Below, piece after piece: positions 47,890-56,890 of a stretch of 64,000 bases of DNA; position 1 is the first letter of the stretch, and every line of letters begins with the position of its first letter. Under the pieces are notes generated by a model. It did not search any database, was not told where the DNA came from, and worked only from the letters and a program-made list of their open reading frames with translations. Origin of the DNA: Kocuria soli (GTDB lineage: Bacteria > Actinomycetota > Actinomycetes > Actinomycetales > Micrococcaceae); NCBI RefSeq assembly GCF_003797835.1, contig NZ_RKMF01000012.1, forward strand, positions 1 through 64,000. The letters run 5' to 3'. The translations under genes and the position numbers were made by a program.

Positions 47890-48213
47890 CGGCCACCCCG
47901 GGGATCTCCTCTTGCTGAGGGCCGAGGTTCGGTGCATACTAGAAGCCAAGTGGTGCCCTAGCTTCGCGCTTACAGCTCCACTTCCTGGCCCTAGCTTCGC
48001 GCTTCCAGCCAGGTATAGCTAGTTCATCGTCTAGCGCCCACAGATGACTTCGCTGCGCCCCCGAAACCTTTGAACAGGTTCGGGGGCGCAGCCCCTTCGA
48101 CGTTGCTTCCGCGACAGGCTCATAGCCAGGTGTCGTGGTGTGATCCTAGGATGGGTGCGCTGGTCGCCATGGACATGCCCGCTCCGGATAACTTCGCTTG
48201 CCAGCTCTCGCGT
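47890..48213. other. Non-coding stretch of the element with direct repeats and a hairpin
   Basis: It contains two exact 16-bp direct repeats, ccctagcttcgcgctt, at 47956-47971 and 47989-48004 (33-bp period). A perfect 14-bp stem follows at 48052-48065/48079-48092 with additional inner pairing aacct/aggtt. No open frame is convincing. Confidence 0.6.
48052..48092 (+). terminator. Stem-loop downstream of the DUF3800 gene
   Basis: gctgcgcccccgaa pairs exactly with ttcgggggcgcagc; the tail is ccccttcg. It probably ends the DUF3800 transcript. Confidence 0.6.
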
Positions 48214-48684
48214 TCAGCGGTCGCGGTAGTCGTCCACGGCCCGCAGGCTCAACGTGACGTGTCGGACTTGATCGCGTTTCCAAGGCACCGGTCTACTGAG
48301 TCGGTCGCACTGAAGAGTCCCAGACATGACTTTCTCACTATCCTTCTGGGCGTCCTGGCTCCGCTGCCTGGAAGCGAGAACATCCTCCGCTGCTGCCAAC
48401 CCCTGCGTCCTCGACCGAAGTAGCACTACGTGCAGACCTGCCAGCGACAGCATGAGCATCACCCACAGGCCAGCTTGAACAAACGATGTGGAGCCGGGGG
48501 CTGCGACCGTCAAGATGCCCACGAATACGGCGATACTGAGGCCAGCGAGTGTCATCATTCCCTGCGTTGCGTGGAGTTCGCCGCGGCGTACTGCGACGCG
48601 CTCTTGTAATTCACGGATACTCGTCTCAGGTTCAAGGCGTGCGCGTTCAATCGCGTAGACACTTTTCTTGTTCTTCCTAGTCAT
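48214..48684 (-). CDS. Hypothetical two-helix membrane protein of the element
   Basis: The 156-residue protein has a basic, helical N terminus (ARLEPETSIRELQERVAVRR). Two transmembrane helices follow at about 43-62 and 69-90, then a polar C-terminal region with a coiled-coil flavour. Not recognised. It is transcribed opposite to the rest of the element. The RBS is absent or poor, so expression is uncertain. A role such as immunity or membrane sensing cannot be argued from sequence. Confidence 0.5.
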   Translation of the reverse strand: MTRKNKKSVYAIERARLEPETSIRELQERVAVRRGELHATQGMMTLAGLSIAVFVGILTVAAPGSTSFVQAGLWVMLMLSLAGLHVVLLRSRTQGLAAAEDVLASRQRSQDAQKDSEKVMSGTLQCDRLSRPVPWKRDQVRHVTLSLRAVDDYRDR

Positions 48685-48713
48685 GTGGGTATCTAACCGC
48701 TCAAGTTCTCGCC

Positions 48714-49118
48714 ATGCCAGTGAGCGGCGCGGCAGTGCCCACCACGATTCAGAAGGCTGAGACGGCTCTCAGTGATGCCCAACAGGCAGTCGAGACCTGG
48801 GAAGGGCAAGCCCGAGACGCCCAGCAGCGGATAGCGCAGCTTGAGGCGGACGGCGGGGCCGCGATCCTCGCTGCGCAGTCCGCCAGCGACATCGCTGCTC
48901 AGATCAACACCGCCACGATTGAGGCCAACGCACTCGAATCGGCAGCGGCGGAAGCTCGCAAGCAAGTCACTGTGAAGGCCCGAGAGTTGCTTGGACTCTT
49001 TGCCGATGATGCCGAGAAGCGAGCCAGTTCGGCCCGTGACGCTGCACTCGCCCACGAGCAGGACGCCGTCGCTGACTTGGACAAGAGCATGCTCGCGGAA
49101 ATCGAGCGTGGTAAGTAG
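48714..49118 (+). CDS. Coiled-coil protein directly upstream of the integrase gene
   Basis: The 134-residue protein is almost entirely Ala/Glu/Gln-rich helix with heptad-like spacing (IQKAETALSDAQQAVETWEG, then DIAAQINTATIEANALESAA). Its stop shares one base with the GTG of the integrase gene, suggesting translational coupling. It is not recognised. Small coiled-coil genes preceding integrases are seen in other actinobacterial integrated elements, but no function is known. Confidence 0.6.
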   Translation: MPVSGAAVPTTIQKAETALSDAQQAVETWEGQARDAQQRIAQLEADGGAAILAAQSASDIAAQINTATIEANALESAAAEARKQVTVKARELLGLFADDAEKRASSARDAALAHEQDAVADLDKSMLAEIERGK

Positions 49119-50154
49119 TGGCCTCCATCAAGAAGCGTCCGAATGGCTCCTGGCGGGCACGGTACAGGGACCAGGATGGCAAAGAACACGCCAAGCACTC
49201 CCAGCGGAAAATTGACGTTCAACGGTGGCTCGATGGCATCGTCGTGGATACCGCGACCGGCCGCTATGTTGACCCGGCAAACGACGAACTCACGCTCCGT
49301 ACCTATTACCAGGGGTACAGGGCGTGGCAACTTTGGTCCACCGGACAACGGCCGCCGTCGATCAAGCCGTGTACTCAACCACCTTCCTGGATGTGCCATT
49401 CGGCCGACTCCCGGTGTCCCACGTCGAACAATGGGTCAGGGAGCAGTCCGAGACGCTGGCACCCTCGACGGTGCGTGTGCGGCTCACACAGGTGCGTGGG
49501 GTGCTCCGTGGCGCGGTCGCTGACCGGAAACTGCGAGAGGACATCACCGCCGGGGTGAAACCACCGAAGGCGCCGGAAACAACACACCATGACGATCCTC
49601 ACGGCGGGAGAGGTTGCCGCTCTGCTGGTGGCTATCGAACCGCCCTATGCCCCGATATTCGCCTTGTGCGCCTACGCCGGACTCCGAATCTCGGAGGCGT
49701 GCGCCGTCCAGGTGGACGACCTCGACCTAAAGGCAATGACCCTGCACGTTCAGCGGCAGGTGGGGGATCGGAGTTATCGGCACCCAAGGCGGAATCCGAA
49801 CGAGTGGTGTACCTCCCGCCGGCCCTGGTGAACATGCTCCGCGAGCACATCGAGACGTACGGGGTAGAACGTGACCTGTTCTGGGCCGCTGGGCGGAAGC
49901 TGATGACGGGCAGCACGGCGGACTTCCGGTGGAGGCAAGCGCGGCAACGGGCCGGGGTTGAGTGCAAGATCCACGACCTCAGATACTTCTACGCCTCGGG
50001 GTTGATCGCGGCCGGGTGTGATGTGGTGACCGTGCAGCGGGCTCTCGGACACTCGTCAGCCACGGTCACGTTGAACTACTACGCACACCTGTGGCCGTCC
50101 GCGGAGGACAAGACGAGGGAGGCTGCGGCTACCCTGATGCAGGTCGCTTCTTGA
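49118..50154 (+). pseudogene. Tyrosine recombinase/integrase, disrupted by frameshifts
   Basis: Three frames must be joined to recover one phage-type integrase. The N-terminal AP2-like arm-binding domain (KKRPNGSWRARYRDQDGKEH) lies in the frame starting at GTG 49118. The core-binding domain is in a second frame from about 49340. Part of the catalytic domain (GLRISEACAVQVDDL, with the first Arg) is in a third frame from about 49589. The rest, with HDLR, LGHSS and the Tyr in LNYYAHL, returns to the second frame after a G5 run near 49764. All catalytic residues survive, so the inactivation seems recent, or at least one shift is a sequencing error. Confidence 0.85.
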
Positions 50155-50160
50155 ACCTCC

Positions 50161-50179
50161 TGCGGGCTATCTGCGGACT
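50161..50179. repeat. Right arm-type repeats
   Basis: tgcgggct (50161-50168) and tgcggact (50172-50179), again 11 bp apart, match the repeats inside the left end of the element. Confidence 0.65.
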
Positions 50180-50227
50180 CAGGGGCGTCATTGACCTTTC
50201 TGAGAAGGGATAACGCGCCAGGTGGTG

Positions 50228-50249
50228 ACTTCATCTGGCACTACCAGTA
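50228..50249. repeat. Attachment-site repeat, right copy
   Basis: acttcatctgg-C-actaccagta, one base different from the left copy. It is followed by aggacgtacgt, which serves as the ribosome binding region of the next gene. Confidence 0.85.
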
Positions 50250-50260
50250 AGGACGTACGT

Positions 50261-50800
50261 ATGAGGCAAGACGCCACCACTCCGCCAGAGGCGACGGAAC
50301 CCCGTGACCGCACCGACGGCGTGCTCCAGCGCCGGTTCGGTCCCAAGGGCGACGACGGCGCGCGGCGCCCCGACGCCAAGAGCACCGGATTCGGGCGGGT
50401 CATCATTGCGATCTACGGGATCTTCGCCCTGTCCGCCGGGGTGCGTTCGGCCTACCAGATCGCCATGCAGTTCGGTGTGGCACCTCTGGCCTATCTGCTC
50501 TCCCTGTTCTCCGCGGTGGTCTACGTCCTGGCCGCCGTTGCCCTGACCAGACGTGGAGCCGCCTGGCACCGGGTGGCTTCCGCGGCCGTCGTCGTCGAAC
50601 TGGCGGGCGTGCTGGGGATCGGGCTCTGGACGTACCTGGCGCCGGACCTGTTCGCGGACGAGACGGTCTGGTCGCACTTCGGTCAGGGGTACGGCTTCAT
50701 CCCGCTGGTCCTGCCCGTCGTCGGGCTCCTCTGGCTGTGGCGCACCCGCCCGAACCGGGAGCCTGCCGTGCTGCACCCGGAAGACAAGGAACACGCATGA
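50261..50800 (+). CDS. Membrane protein of unknown function
   Basis: The 179-residue protein has a polar, Arg/Asp/Thr-rich N terminus of about 60 residues and four transmembrane helices. ARRPDAKSTGFGRVIIAIYGIF (split) and the W-containing loops resemble conserved actinobacterial membrane proteins of the truB-ribF interval. The start is ATG 50261 with aagga upstream. Before integration of the element it probably formed an operon with the gene at 46139. Its stop overlaps the next start by four bases. Confidence 0.75.
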   Translation: MRQDATTPPEATEPRDRTDGVLQRRFGPKGDDGARRPDAKSTGFGRVIIAIYGIFALSAGVRSAYQIAMQFGVAPLAYLLSLFSAVVYVLAAVALTRRGAAWHRVASAAVVVELAGVLGIGLWTYLAPDLFADETVWSHFGQGYGFIPLVLPVVGLLWLWRTRPNREPAVLHPEDKEHA

Positions 50801-51387
50801 ACGCGCTGCAACTGCCCACCGAACCGCCCACGCTGAGCGACGAGAAGGTGACGCTCGCGGCGTTGTCCGAGGCCGACGTGGATCAACTGGTGCTCAACTG
50901 CACCGATCCCACGGCGGTCAAGTGGACCACCGTCCCCACCCCGTACACGGAGCAGGACGCCCGGGGGTACATCCTGGAATACGTGCCCAAGGCTTGGCAG
51001 GAAGGCTCCGCGCTCAACTGGGCCGTCCACGACCACGACGGCCAGCTCCTGGGCACCATCGAACTGGCCCGGGTTCGGGCATCGGCGGCGGACATCGGCC
51101 TGAACTTCGGCCCCCATGCCCGTGGCACCGGTGCCGCCGTCGCCGCGTGTCGACTGCTGATCGACTACGCCTTCGACGAGCTGGGCCTGACCCACCTGCA
51201 CTGGATCGCCTTCGACGGGAACTGGGCCTCGGTCAAGCTCTCCTGGAAGGTCGGGTTCCAGGAGCCCGTGTTCATCCCGGGGTTCCTGGAACAACGGGGG
51301 GAGTTGTGGGACTGCTGGCACGCCACACTGCTCGCGTCATCACCCAGGACCGCCGAGCGCGATTGGCGGGTTCCGACGTCGTCCTGA
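50797..51387 (+). CDS. GNAT-family N-acetyltransferase
   Basis: The 196-residue protein resembles RimJ/RimL-type acetyltransferases: LAALSEADVDQLVLNCTDP at the N terminus, the acetyl-CoA loop region GPHARGTGAAVAACRLL near 110-126, and HWIAFDGNWASVKLSWKVGF near the C terminus. It may acetylate a protein N terminus or a small molecule; the substrate is unknown. ATGA overlap with the upstream membrane gene. Confidence 0.85.
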   Translation: MNALQLPTEPPTLSDEKVTLAALSEADVDQLVLNCTDPTAVKWTTVPTPYTEQDARGYILEYVPKAWQEGSALNWAVHDHDGQLLGTIELARVRASAADIGLNFGPHARGTGAAVAACRLLIDYAFDELGLTHLHWIAFDGNWASVKLSWKVGFQEPVFIPGFLEQRGELWDCWHATLLASSPRTAERDWRVPTSS

Positions 51388-51484
51388 ACCGAAGCAACCC
51401 GGGGAAACCGCTAACCTGTGGGCGGGGCACATCGCGCCCCACCCCTGAACCGTCCGATCACTCGCACCGCCGTCAAGGAGCACT

Positions 51485-52453
51485 GTGCACCGCTTCCACA
51501 GCCTCACCGAAGTCCCCGAGGACTTCGGGCCCTCCATCGTGACGGTCGGTAATTTCGACGGCGTCCACCGGGGTCATCAGGAAGTGCTGCGCAAGCTGGC
51601 GGACAAGGCACGGGAGGCCGGCTGTCAAGCCGTGGTCCTGACCTTCGACCCCCACCCGGCGGAGGTGCACCGGCCGGAGAAACACCGCGGCAAGATCATG
51701 GGCACCCAGGACAAGCTGGACGCCATGGAGAAGCTCGGACTGGACGCGGTACTGGTGCAGCACTACGACCTGGACTTTGCCGCGCAGTCCGCCGAGGAGT
51801 TCGTGGTCGACTACCTCCGCAAGGGCCTCCGTGCCCAGTGCGTGGTGGTGGGGGCGGACACCCGATTCGGTCACGGCAACAGCGGGGACGTCAACGTCCT
51901 CCGACAGCTGGGGCAGGACCACGGGTTCGACGTCGTCGTGGTCGAGGACCTGGAAGGTGTGTTGCCCGGGGAAGGCACGGACCGGCGGGTGTCCTCGACC
52001 TGGATCCGGGAACTGCTGGCCGACGGCCAGGTGGCCCAGGCCGCCTCCATGTTGGGCCGCCCCCACCGGGTCCGCGGCACCGTGGTCCACGGCGCGGCCC
52101 GCGGGCGGGAACTGGGATTCCCCACCGCCAACCTGGATTCACAGGCCGACGGGTACGTCCCGGCCGACGGCGTGTACGCCGGATGGCTCCTGGACGAGCA
52201 CGAACACCGCTGGCCCGTCGCCGTCTCGGTCGGCTCCAACCCCACGTTCGAGGGTGTCGCCCGCGTCGTCGAAGCACACGTGATCGACCGTCCCGTGGAG
52301 CGCGTGGAGGACTTCGACCTCTACGGGCAGGAAGTCGTGGTCGAGTTCGTGGAGCGGCTACGCGGAATGGTCGCCTACGAAGGCGTGGAGAAACTCGTCG
52401 AGCAGATGCGTAGGGATGTGGACCAGACCCGCGACATCCTTCGCGGGGCCTGA
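51485..52453 (+). CDS. ribF: Bifunctional riboflavin kinase/FAD synthetase
   Basis: At 322 residues it has both domains. The FAD synthetase part has VTVGNFDGVHRGHQEVL (about 19-35) and VVGADTRFGHGNSGDV. The riboflavin kinase part has the PTAN motif in LGFPTANLDS near residue 215 and GSNPTFEG. It turns riboflavin into FMN and FAD. GTG 51485 has aggagcact upstream. Its position after truB is the usual actinobacterial order, interrupted here by three genes and the element. Confidence 0.95.
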   Translation: MHRFHSLTEVPEDFGPSIVTVGNFDGVHRGHQEVLRKLADKAREAGCQAVVLTFDPHPAEVHRPEKHRGKIMGTQDKLDAMEKLGLDAVLVQHYDLDFAAQSAEEFVVDYLRKGLRAQCVVVGADTRFGHGNSGDVNVLRQLGQDHGFDVVVVEDLEGVLPGEGTDRRVSSTWIRELLADGQVAQAASMLGRPHRVRGTVVHGAARGRELGFPTANLDSQADGYVPADGVYAGWLLDEHEHRWPVAVSVGSNPTFEGVARVVEAHVIDRPVERVEDFDLYGQEVVVEFVERLRGMVAYEGVEKLVEQMRRDVDQTRDILRGA

Positions 52454-52469
52454 TCCCACCCGCCCCGCT

Positions 52470-53483
52470 TCAGAGCTCTTCGTGCTCCAACGGGTTGAAT
52501 CCCGACGCCGAGAGACCCGTGTGCATGAGCTTGATGCGGTGCATCTGCTCTGGGGTGAGTTCCCAACCGAAGACGTCCAGGTTCTCCGCCATCCGCTTGG
52601 TCTTGGAGGTCTTGGGGATCGGCACCACCCCGTTCTGGATGTGCCAGCGCAGGACCACCTGGGCTGGGGTGTGTCCCTGATCCGAGGCGATCTCCCGGAT
52701 CCATTCGTGCTCCAGCACCTTGGAGTCATACCCCAAGGGCGCCCAGGCCTCGACGAAGATGCGGTGCGCATGGTGGTGCGCGCGTAACGCTTCCTGTTGG
52801 TACTGCGGCTGCAGCTCCACCTGGTTGACGGCCGGCGCCTCACCGGTCTTGGCGATCAGTTCATCCACCATTTCCGGGGTGAAGTTGGAAACACCCACGG
52901 AGCCCACCAGCCCCTCCTCCCGCAGTTCGAGCATGGTGCGGAAGGAGTCCACGTACAGCCCCCGCTCGGGATTCGGCCAGTGGATGAGGTACAGGTCCAC
53001 CTTGTCCAGGTGGAGGCGACGGAGGGAGCCTTCCAAGGAACGACGCACGGAGTCGGTGCCGTGGTCGCGGCCGGGGAGCTTGGTGGTGACGAACACGTCC
53101 TCGCGGGGGAGCCGAGAGTCCTTGAGGGCCCGGCCCACCCCCGCTTCGTTCTCGTAGTTCGCCGCGGTGTCGATCAGGCGGAAACCTGCGTTGAGGGCCT
53201 CGTACACGGCCACTTCCGCCGCGGCGTCGTTCAGTCGAGCGGTGCCCAGGCCGATCGGGGGGATCGCGTTGCCGTCGTTGAGCGTGTAGCGACGTCCGGC
53301 GACGCCCACCTGGTCGGCCAGGTCACGGTCGAAGTCGTGCTGGTCGAAGAAGTCGTCCTGGTTCTCTGCGTCGTCACCGGCTGCGGCAATCCTGGCCTCG
53401 TCGTATTCAATGGCCGGCTGCTGGTCGTCCGAGCCGCCGTCTTCGGGAGAGCCGGGCGCGGGGTGCTTGGTGCTGAAACTCAT
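52470..53483 (-). CDS. Aldo/keto reductase with acidic N-terminal extension
   Basis: The 337-residue protein has the AKR barrel from about residue 65 ([17 protein letters not shown]). The catalytic tetrad is visible: Asp in [12 protein letters not shown], Tyr in the same motif, Lys in VTTKLPGRD and His in LIHWPNP. NADPH-binding [17 protein letters not shown] follows. It reduces carbonyls such as 2,5-diketo-gluconate or methylglyoxal in relatives. Residues 1-60 form an extra, strongly acidic segment not part of the AKR fold. GGAAGG precedes ATG 53483. The gene is transcribed against its neighbours. Confidence 0.92.
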   Translation of the reverse strand: MSFSTKHPAPGSPEDGGSDDQQPAIEYDEARIAAAGDDAENQDDFFDQHDFDRDLADQVGVAGRRYTLNDGNAIPPIGLGTARLNDAAAEVAVYEALNAGFRLIDTAANYENEAGVGRALKDSRLPREDVFVTTKLPGRDHGTDSVRRSLEGSLRRLHLDKVDLYLIHWPNPERGLYVDSFRTMLELREEGLVGSVGVSNFTPEMVDELIAKTGEAPAVNQVELQPQYQQEALRAHHHAHRIFVEAWAPLGYDSKVLEHEWIREIASDQGHTPAQVVLRWHIQNGVVPIPKTSKTKRMAENLDVFGWELTPEQMHRIKLMHTGLSASGFNPLEHEEL

Positions 53484-53826
53484 GGTTCCACCTTCCGAGA
53501 GGCTGGGTCGGGCCAAGGCCCGACGCGTGCGGATCCATTCTGCCCATCAGGGACCTGTTGATGGGAGGGAACACGGCACCTTGACTCGTCATGATCTCCC
53601 CGGCCTCCGGTCGCGGCCGGATGTCTGGACCATTCCACGGCGAGGTGTCCGAGGTCGCGGCGACAACCATGGGCGTCGAAAGCTCCGGTTTGCTAGCATG
53701 GTCGGCGGTCCGCCTGCAGTCCGTGGTGGACGGACCCCCGGAAGGCCCGCGAAGGTGTGGCCGCAAGGGACCCGGCACGCATCCTCGTGCCCGGGCCGCA
53801 CGGCACTGAACTTAAAGGAGTTCACC
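53484..53826. other. Intergenic region upstream of rpsO
   Basis: About 340 bp between the divergent aldo/keto reductase gene and rpsO. It should carry both promoters. A -10-like TAGCAT near 53694 would serve rpsO; a clear -35 is not visible. Nothing else was identified. Confidence 0.35.
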
Positions 53827-54096
53827 ATGGCCCTTGACGCAGCAGTCAAGCAGGAAATCATCAAGGAATACGCGACTCACGAGGGCGACACCGGTTCGCC
53901 CGAGGTCCAGATCGCTGTTCTGTCCCGTCGCATCTCGGATCTCACCGAGCACCTGAAGATGCACAAGCACGACCACCACACCCGCCGCGGCCTGATGGCC
54001 CTGGTCGGTCGCCGTCGTCGCATGCTGACCTACCTGCACGACACCGACATCGCCCGCTACCGTGCGCTCATCGAGCGTCTCGGCCTGCGCCGCTGA
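53827..54096 (+). CDS. rpsO: 30S ribosomal protein S15
   Basis: The 89-residue protein is exactly of family length. [20 protein letters not shown] and [20 protein letters not shown] are conserved; the protein binds the 16S rRNA central domain. aaggag is eight bases before the ATG. rpsO-pnp is the conserved pairing. Confidence 0.98.
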   Translation: MALDAAVKQEIIKEYATHEGDTGSPEVQIAVLSRRISDLTEHLKMHKHDHHTRRGLMALVGRRRRMLTYLHDTDIARYRALIERLGLRR

Positions 54097-54457
54097 TCAC
54101 CGTCTTGAGCCGGGGCGGGGTCGAGCCCGTTCCATGGGCCCGGCCCCGCCCCGACCACATTCCATCCCACTTTCCACCGATTCCCCACCCTCAAATCCCC
54201 GCGCACACGCCGAGTACCTGACAGGGTGGAGACGCAAGACCCGTTCACGCCGTGAGGCGCGAACAACGACGGCGCCCAATGGGCCCGTCCCGCACGGAAG
54301 TGCCACCGAGATCCGGGTGACGGTCCTCGACAGTGGCTCACGGAAATGCCCGCCCAGACGTGGGCACGGTCCGTGGGCTTCGATCGAAGGCCGAACGCGG
54401 AAACGGTGGCTTCTGTGCGAAAGAACAGAAGAAACCCACACGAAATGGAGGTGACCC
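54097..54457. other. Intergenic region between rpsO and pnp with a stem-loop
   Basis: ggggcgggg (54112-54120) pairs with ccccgcccc (54144-54152), with further inner gccc/gggc pairing; it may be the rpsO terminator or an RNase-processing stem. The remaining 300 bp are C-rich and hold no gene. In other bacteria pnp mRNA leaders are folded and autoregulated by the enzyme; that is possible here but not demonstrated. Confidence 0.5.
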
Positions 54458-56734
54458 GTGGAGGGTCCCGAGATTCAGTTCGCAGAGGCCGTCATCGACA
54501 ACGGCCGCTACGGCAAGCGCGTCGTGCGCTTCGAAACCGGTCTGCTGGCACAGCAGGCAGCCGGTTCCACCCTGGTGTCCATCGACGACGACACCACGCT
54601 GCTGTCCACCACCGCGATCGGCAAGAAGCCGCGCGACGGCTTCGACTTCTTCCCGCTGACGGTCGACGTCGAAGAGCGCATGTACGCCGACGGCCGTATC
54701 CCCGGCTCGTTCTTCCGCCGCGAAGGCCGCCCGTCCACGGACGCGATCCTGGCCTGCCGCCTGATCGACCGCCCGCTGCGCCCCGGTTTCGACAAGGGCA
54801 TCCGTAACGAGGTCCAGGTGGTCGTGACCGTCCTGGCCATCGACCCGGACGAGATCTACAACACCGTGGCCATCAACGCCGCGTCCATGTCCACCACCCT
54901 CTCCGGTGCCCCGTTCGGCGGCCCCGTGGGTGGTGTGCGCCTGGCCCTGATCGCCCAGTCCGACGGCACCCACCAGTGGGTGTGCTTCCCCAAGCACTCC
55001 CAGCTGGAGAACGCGGTCTTCGACATGGCCGTCGCCGGCCGCGTGGTCACCGCAGCTGACGGCTCCGAGGACGTCGCGATCATGATGGTCGAGGCCGAAG
55101 CCACCGACAACTCGTGGGATCTCATCCAGAGCGGAGCCGTGGCGCCGTCGGAGGAGATCGTCGCCGAGGGTCTGGAAGCCGCCAAGCCGTTCATCAAGGC
55201 CCTGTGCGAAGCCCAGTCGGACCTCAAGGCCCGCGCGGGCAAGCCCGCCATGGACCTGCCGTACTTCGGCGGCCACGGCGACGACGTCGCAGCGGCCGTC
55301 AAGGAGGCCGCCGGCACCCGCCTGGCCGAGGTCTACGCGATCGCCGGCAAGCAGGAGCGCGAGGACGCGACGGACGAACTGCACCAGTCGGTGCTGGCCG
55401 AGCTGACAGGAGAGGGCAAGCCGTTCGCGGATCGCCTCAACGAGGTCAACGACGCCTACCAGAAGCTCACGAAGGAGACCGTGCGCCAGCGCATCCTCCG
55501 CGACGGTGTGCGCATCGACGGCCGCGGGCCCAAGGACATCCGTGAGCTGACCGCCATGGTGGAGATCCTGCCCCGCGTCCACGGCTCCGCGATCTTCCAG
55601 CGCGGCGAGACCCAGATCATGGGCGTGACCACGCTGAACATGCTCAAGCTCGAGCAGCAGATCGACTCCCTGTCCCCGGTGAAGTCCAAGCGGTACATGC
55701 ACCACTACAACTTCCCGCCTTACTCCACCGGCGAGACCGGCCGCGTGGGTTCCCCCAAGCGCCGCGAGATCGGACACGGTGCCCTGGCCGAGCGTGCCCT
55801 GGCCCCGGTCATCCCCTCGCGCGAGGAATTCCCGTACGCCATCCGTCAGGTCTCCGAGGCCCTGGGCTCCAACGGCTCGACCTCCATGGGTTCCGTGTGC
55901 GCCTCGACCCTGTCGATGCTCAACGCCGGTGTGCCGCTGCGCGCCCCGGTCGCGGGCATCGCCATGGGCCTGGTCACCGGCCAGGTCGACGGGAAGGACG
56001 CCCACGTGGCCCTGACCGACATCCTGGGTGCCGAGGACGCCCTGGGCGACATGGACTTCAAGGTCGCGGGCACCAAGGACTTCGTGACCGCGATCCAGCT
56101 GGACACCAAGCTCGACGGCATCCCCGCCGACGTCCTGGCCGCGGCCCTGACCCAGGCCCGTGAGGCCCGTCTGGCGATCCTGGACGTGCTGAACTCCGCG
56201 ATCGACGCCCCGGACGAGATGTCCGAGCACGCACCGCGGATCATCACCGTCAACGTCCCCGTGTCCAAGATCGGTGAGGTCATCGGCCCCAAGGGCAAGA
56301 TGATCAACCAGATCCAGGAGGACACCGGAGCGGACATCTCCATCGAGGACGACGGCACGGTCTACATCGGCGCCGTCGACGGCCCGTCGGCCGAAGCCGC
56401 ACGGTCGGCGATCAACGCCATCGCCAACCCGCAGGTTCCGGAAGTCGGCGAGCGTTACCTGGGTACGGTCGTCAAGACCACCACCTTCGGTGCGTTCGTG
56501 TCCCTGACCCCGGGCCGTGACGGTCTGCTGCACGTGACCGAGCTGCGCAAGCTCAACGACGGCAAGCGCGTGAACGACGTCGACGACGTCGTGTCCGTCG
56601 GCCAGCAGGTCCAGGTCGAGATCACCAAGGTCGACGACCGCGGAAAGCTCTCGCTCTCCCCGGTGGCTGCCGAGGACGAGTCGGCCGGGTCCGATGACTC
56701 CGCCGAGGCCCCCGAGGTTGCCGAGGAGAACTGA
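54458..56734 (+). CDS. pnp: Polyribonucleotide nucleotidyltransferase (PNPase)
   Basis: The 758-residue 3'-5' phosphorolytic exonuclease has the expected parts: first RNase PH-like domain ([20 protein letters not shown]), helical linker, second RNase PH domain ([33 protein letters not shown]), KH domain ([20 protein letters not shown]) and S1 domain ([16 protein letters not shown]). In actinobacteria PNPase is essential for RNA turnover and can add tails. GTG 54458 has ggaggtg upstream. Confidence 0.98.
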   Translation: MEGPEIQFAEAVIDNGRYGKRVVRFETGLLAQQAAGSTLVSIDDDTTLLSTTAIGKKPRDGFDFFPLTVDVEERMYADGRIPGSFFRREGRPSTDAILACRLIDRPLRPGFDKGIRNEVQVVVTVLAIDPDEIYNTVAINAASMSTTLSGAPFGGPVGGVRLALIAQSDGTHQWVCFPKHSQLENAVFDMAVAGRVVTAADGSEDVAIMMVEAEATDNSWDLIQSGAVAPSEEIVAEGLEAAKPFIKALCEAQSDLKARAGKPAMDLPYFGGHGDDVAAAVKEAAGTRLAEVYAIAGKQEREDATDELHQSVLAELTGEGKPFADRLNEVNDAYQKLTKETVRQRILRDGVRIDGRGPKDIRELTAMVEILPRVHGSAIFQRGETQIMGVTTLNMLKLEQQIDSLSPVKSKRYMHHYNFPPYSTGETGRVGSPKRREIGHGALAERALAPVIPSREEFPYAIRQVSEALGSNGSTSMGSVCASTLSMLNAGVPLRAPVAGIAMGLVTGQVDGKDAHVALTDILGAEDALGDMDFKVAGTKDFVTAIQLDTKLDGIPADVLAAALTQAREARLAILDVLNSAIDAPDEMSEHAPRIITVNVPVSKIGEVIGPKGKMINQIQEDTGADISIEDDGTVYIGAVDGPSAEAARSAINAIANPQVPEVGERYLGTVVKTTTFGAFVSLTPGRDGLLHVTELRKLNDGKRVNDVDDVVSVGQQVQVEITKVDDRGKLSLSPVAAEDESAGSDDSAEAPEVAEEN

Positions 56735-56764
56735 TCCTCCGCGCCGTCCCGCGGGACGGCAGCC

Positions 56765-56814
56765 GATGGCCGTCATCCCCGGTGCTCCTTCGAGCCCCGG
56801 GGATGACGGCCATC
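56765..56814 (+). terminator. Stem-loop after pnp
   Basis: gatggccgtcatccccgg (56765-56782) is the exact complement of 56797-56814, loop 14 bases. There is no U-tract. Confidence 0.7.
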
Positions 56815-56890
56815 ACGGGCCTCCGGGCTCGCCGTGATCCGCGCGTCGGATCCCCGTGAAACTCACCCGACAGGAGTCGTTGGTTCTCGC

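Larger units (their letters stand above)
46488..50249. mobile_element. 3.7-kb integrative element with decayed tyrosine recombinase
   Basis: Near-identical 22-bp repeats bound the element at 46488-46509 and 50228-50249. Between them lie five genes: a small unknown gene, a DUF3800 gene, a two-helix membrane protein, a coiled-coil protein and a frameshifted integrase that ends about 75 bp from the right repeat, the usual position of an integrase gene next to its site. Base composition is lower in GC than the flanks, especially in the DUF3800 gene. No replication, capsid or transfer gene is present, so it is a small remnant or satellite-like unit. Confidence 0.85.

Noticed and set aside
48070-48423. 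117-residue plus-strand ORF in the element
   Set aside because: Begins in the hairpin region and overlaps the better-supported membrane protein gene in antisense; no domain.
54338-56776. 812-residue minus-strand ORF opposite pnp
   Set aside because: Shadow frame of pnp; no domain recognised.
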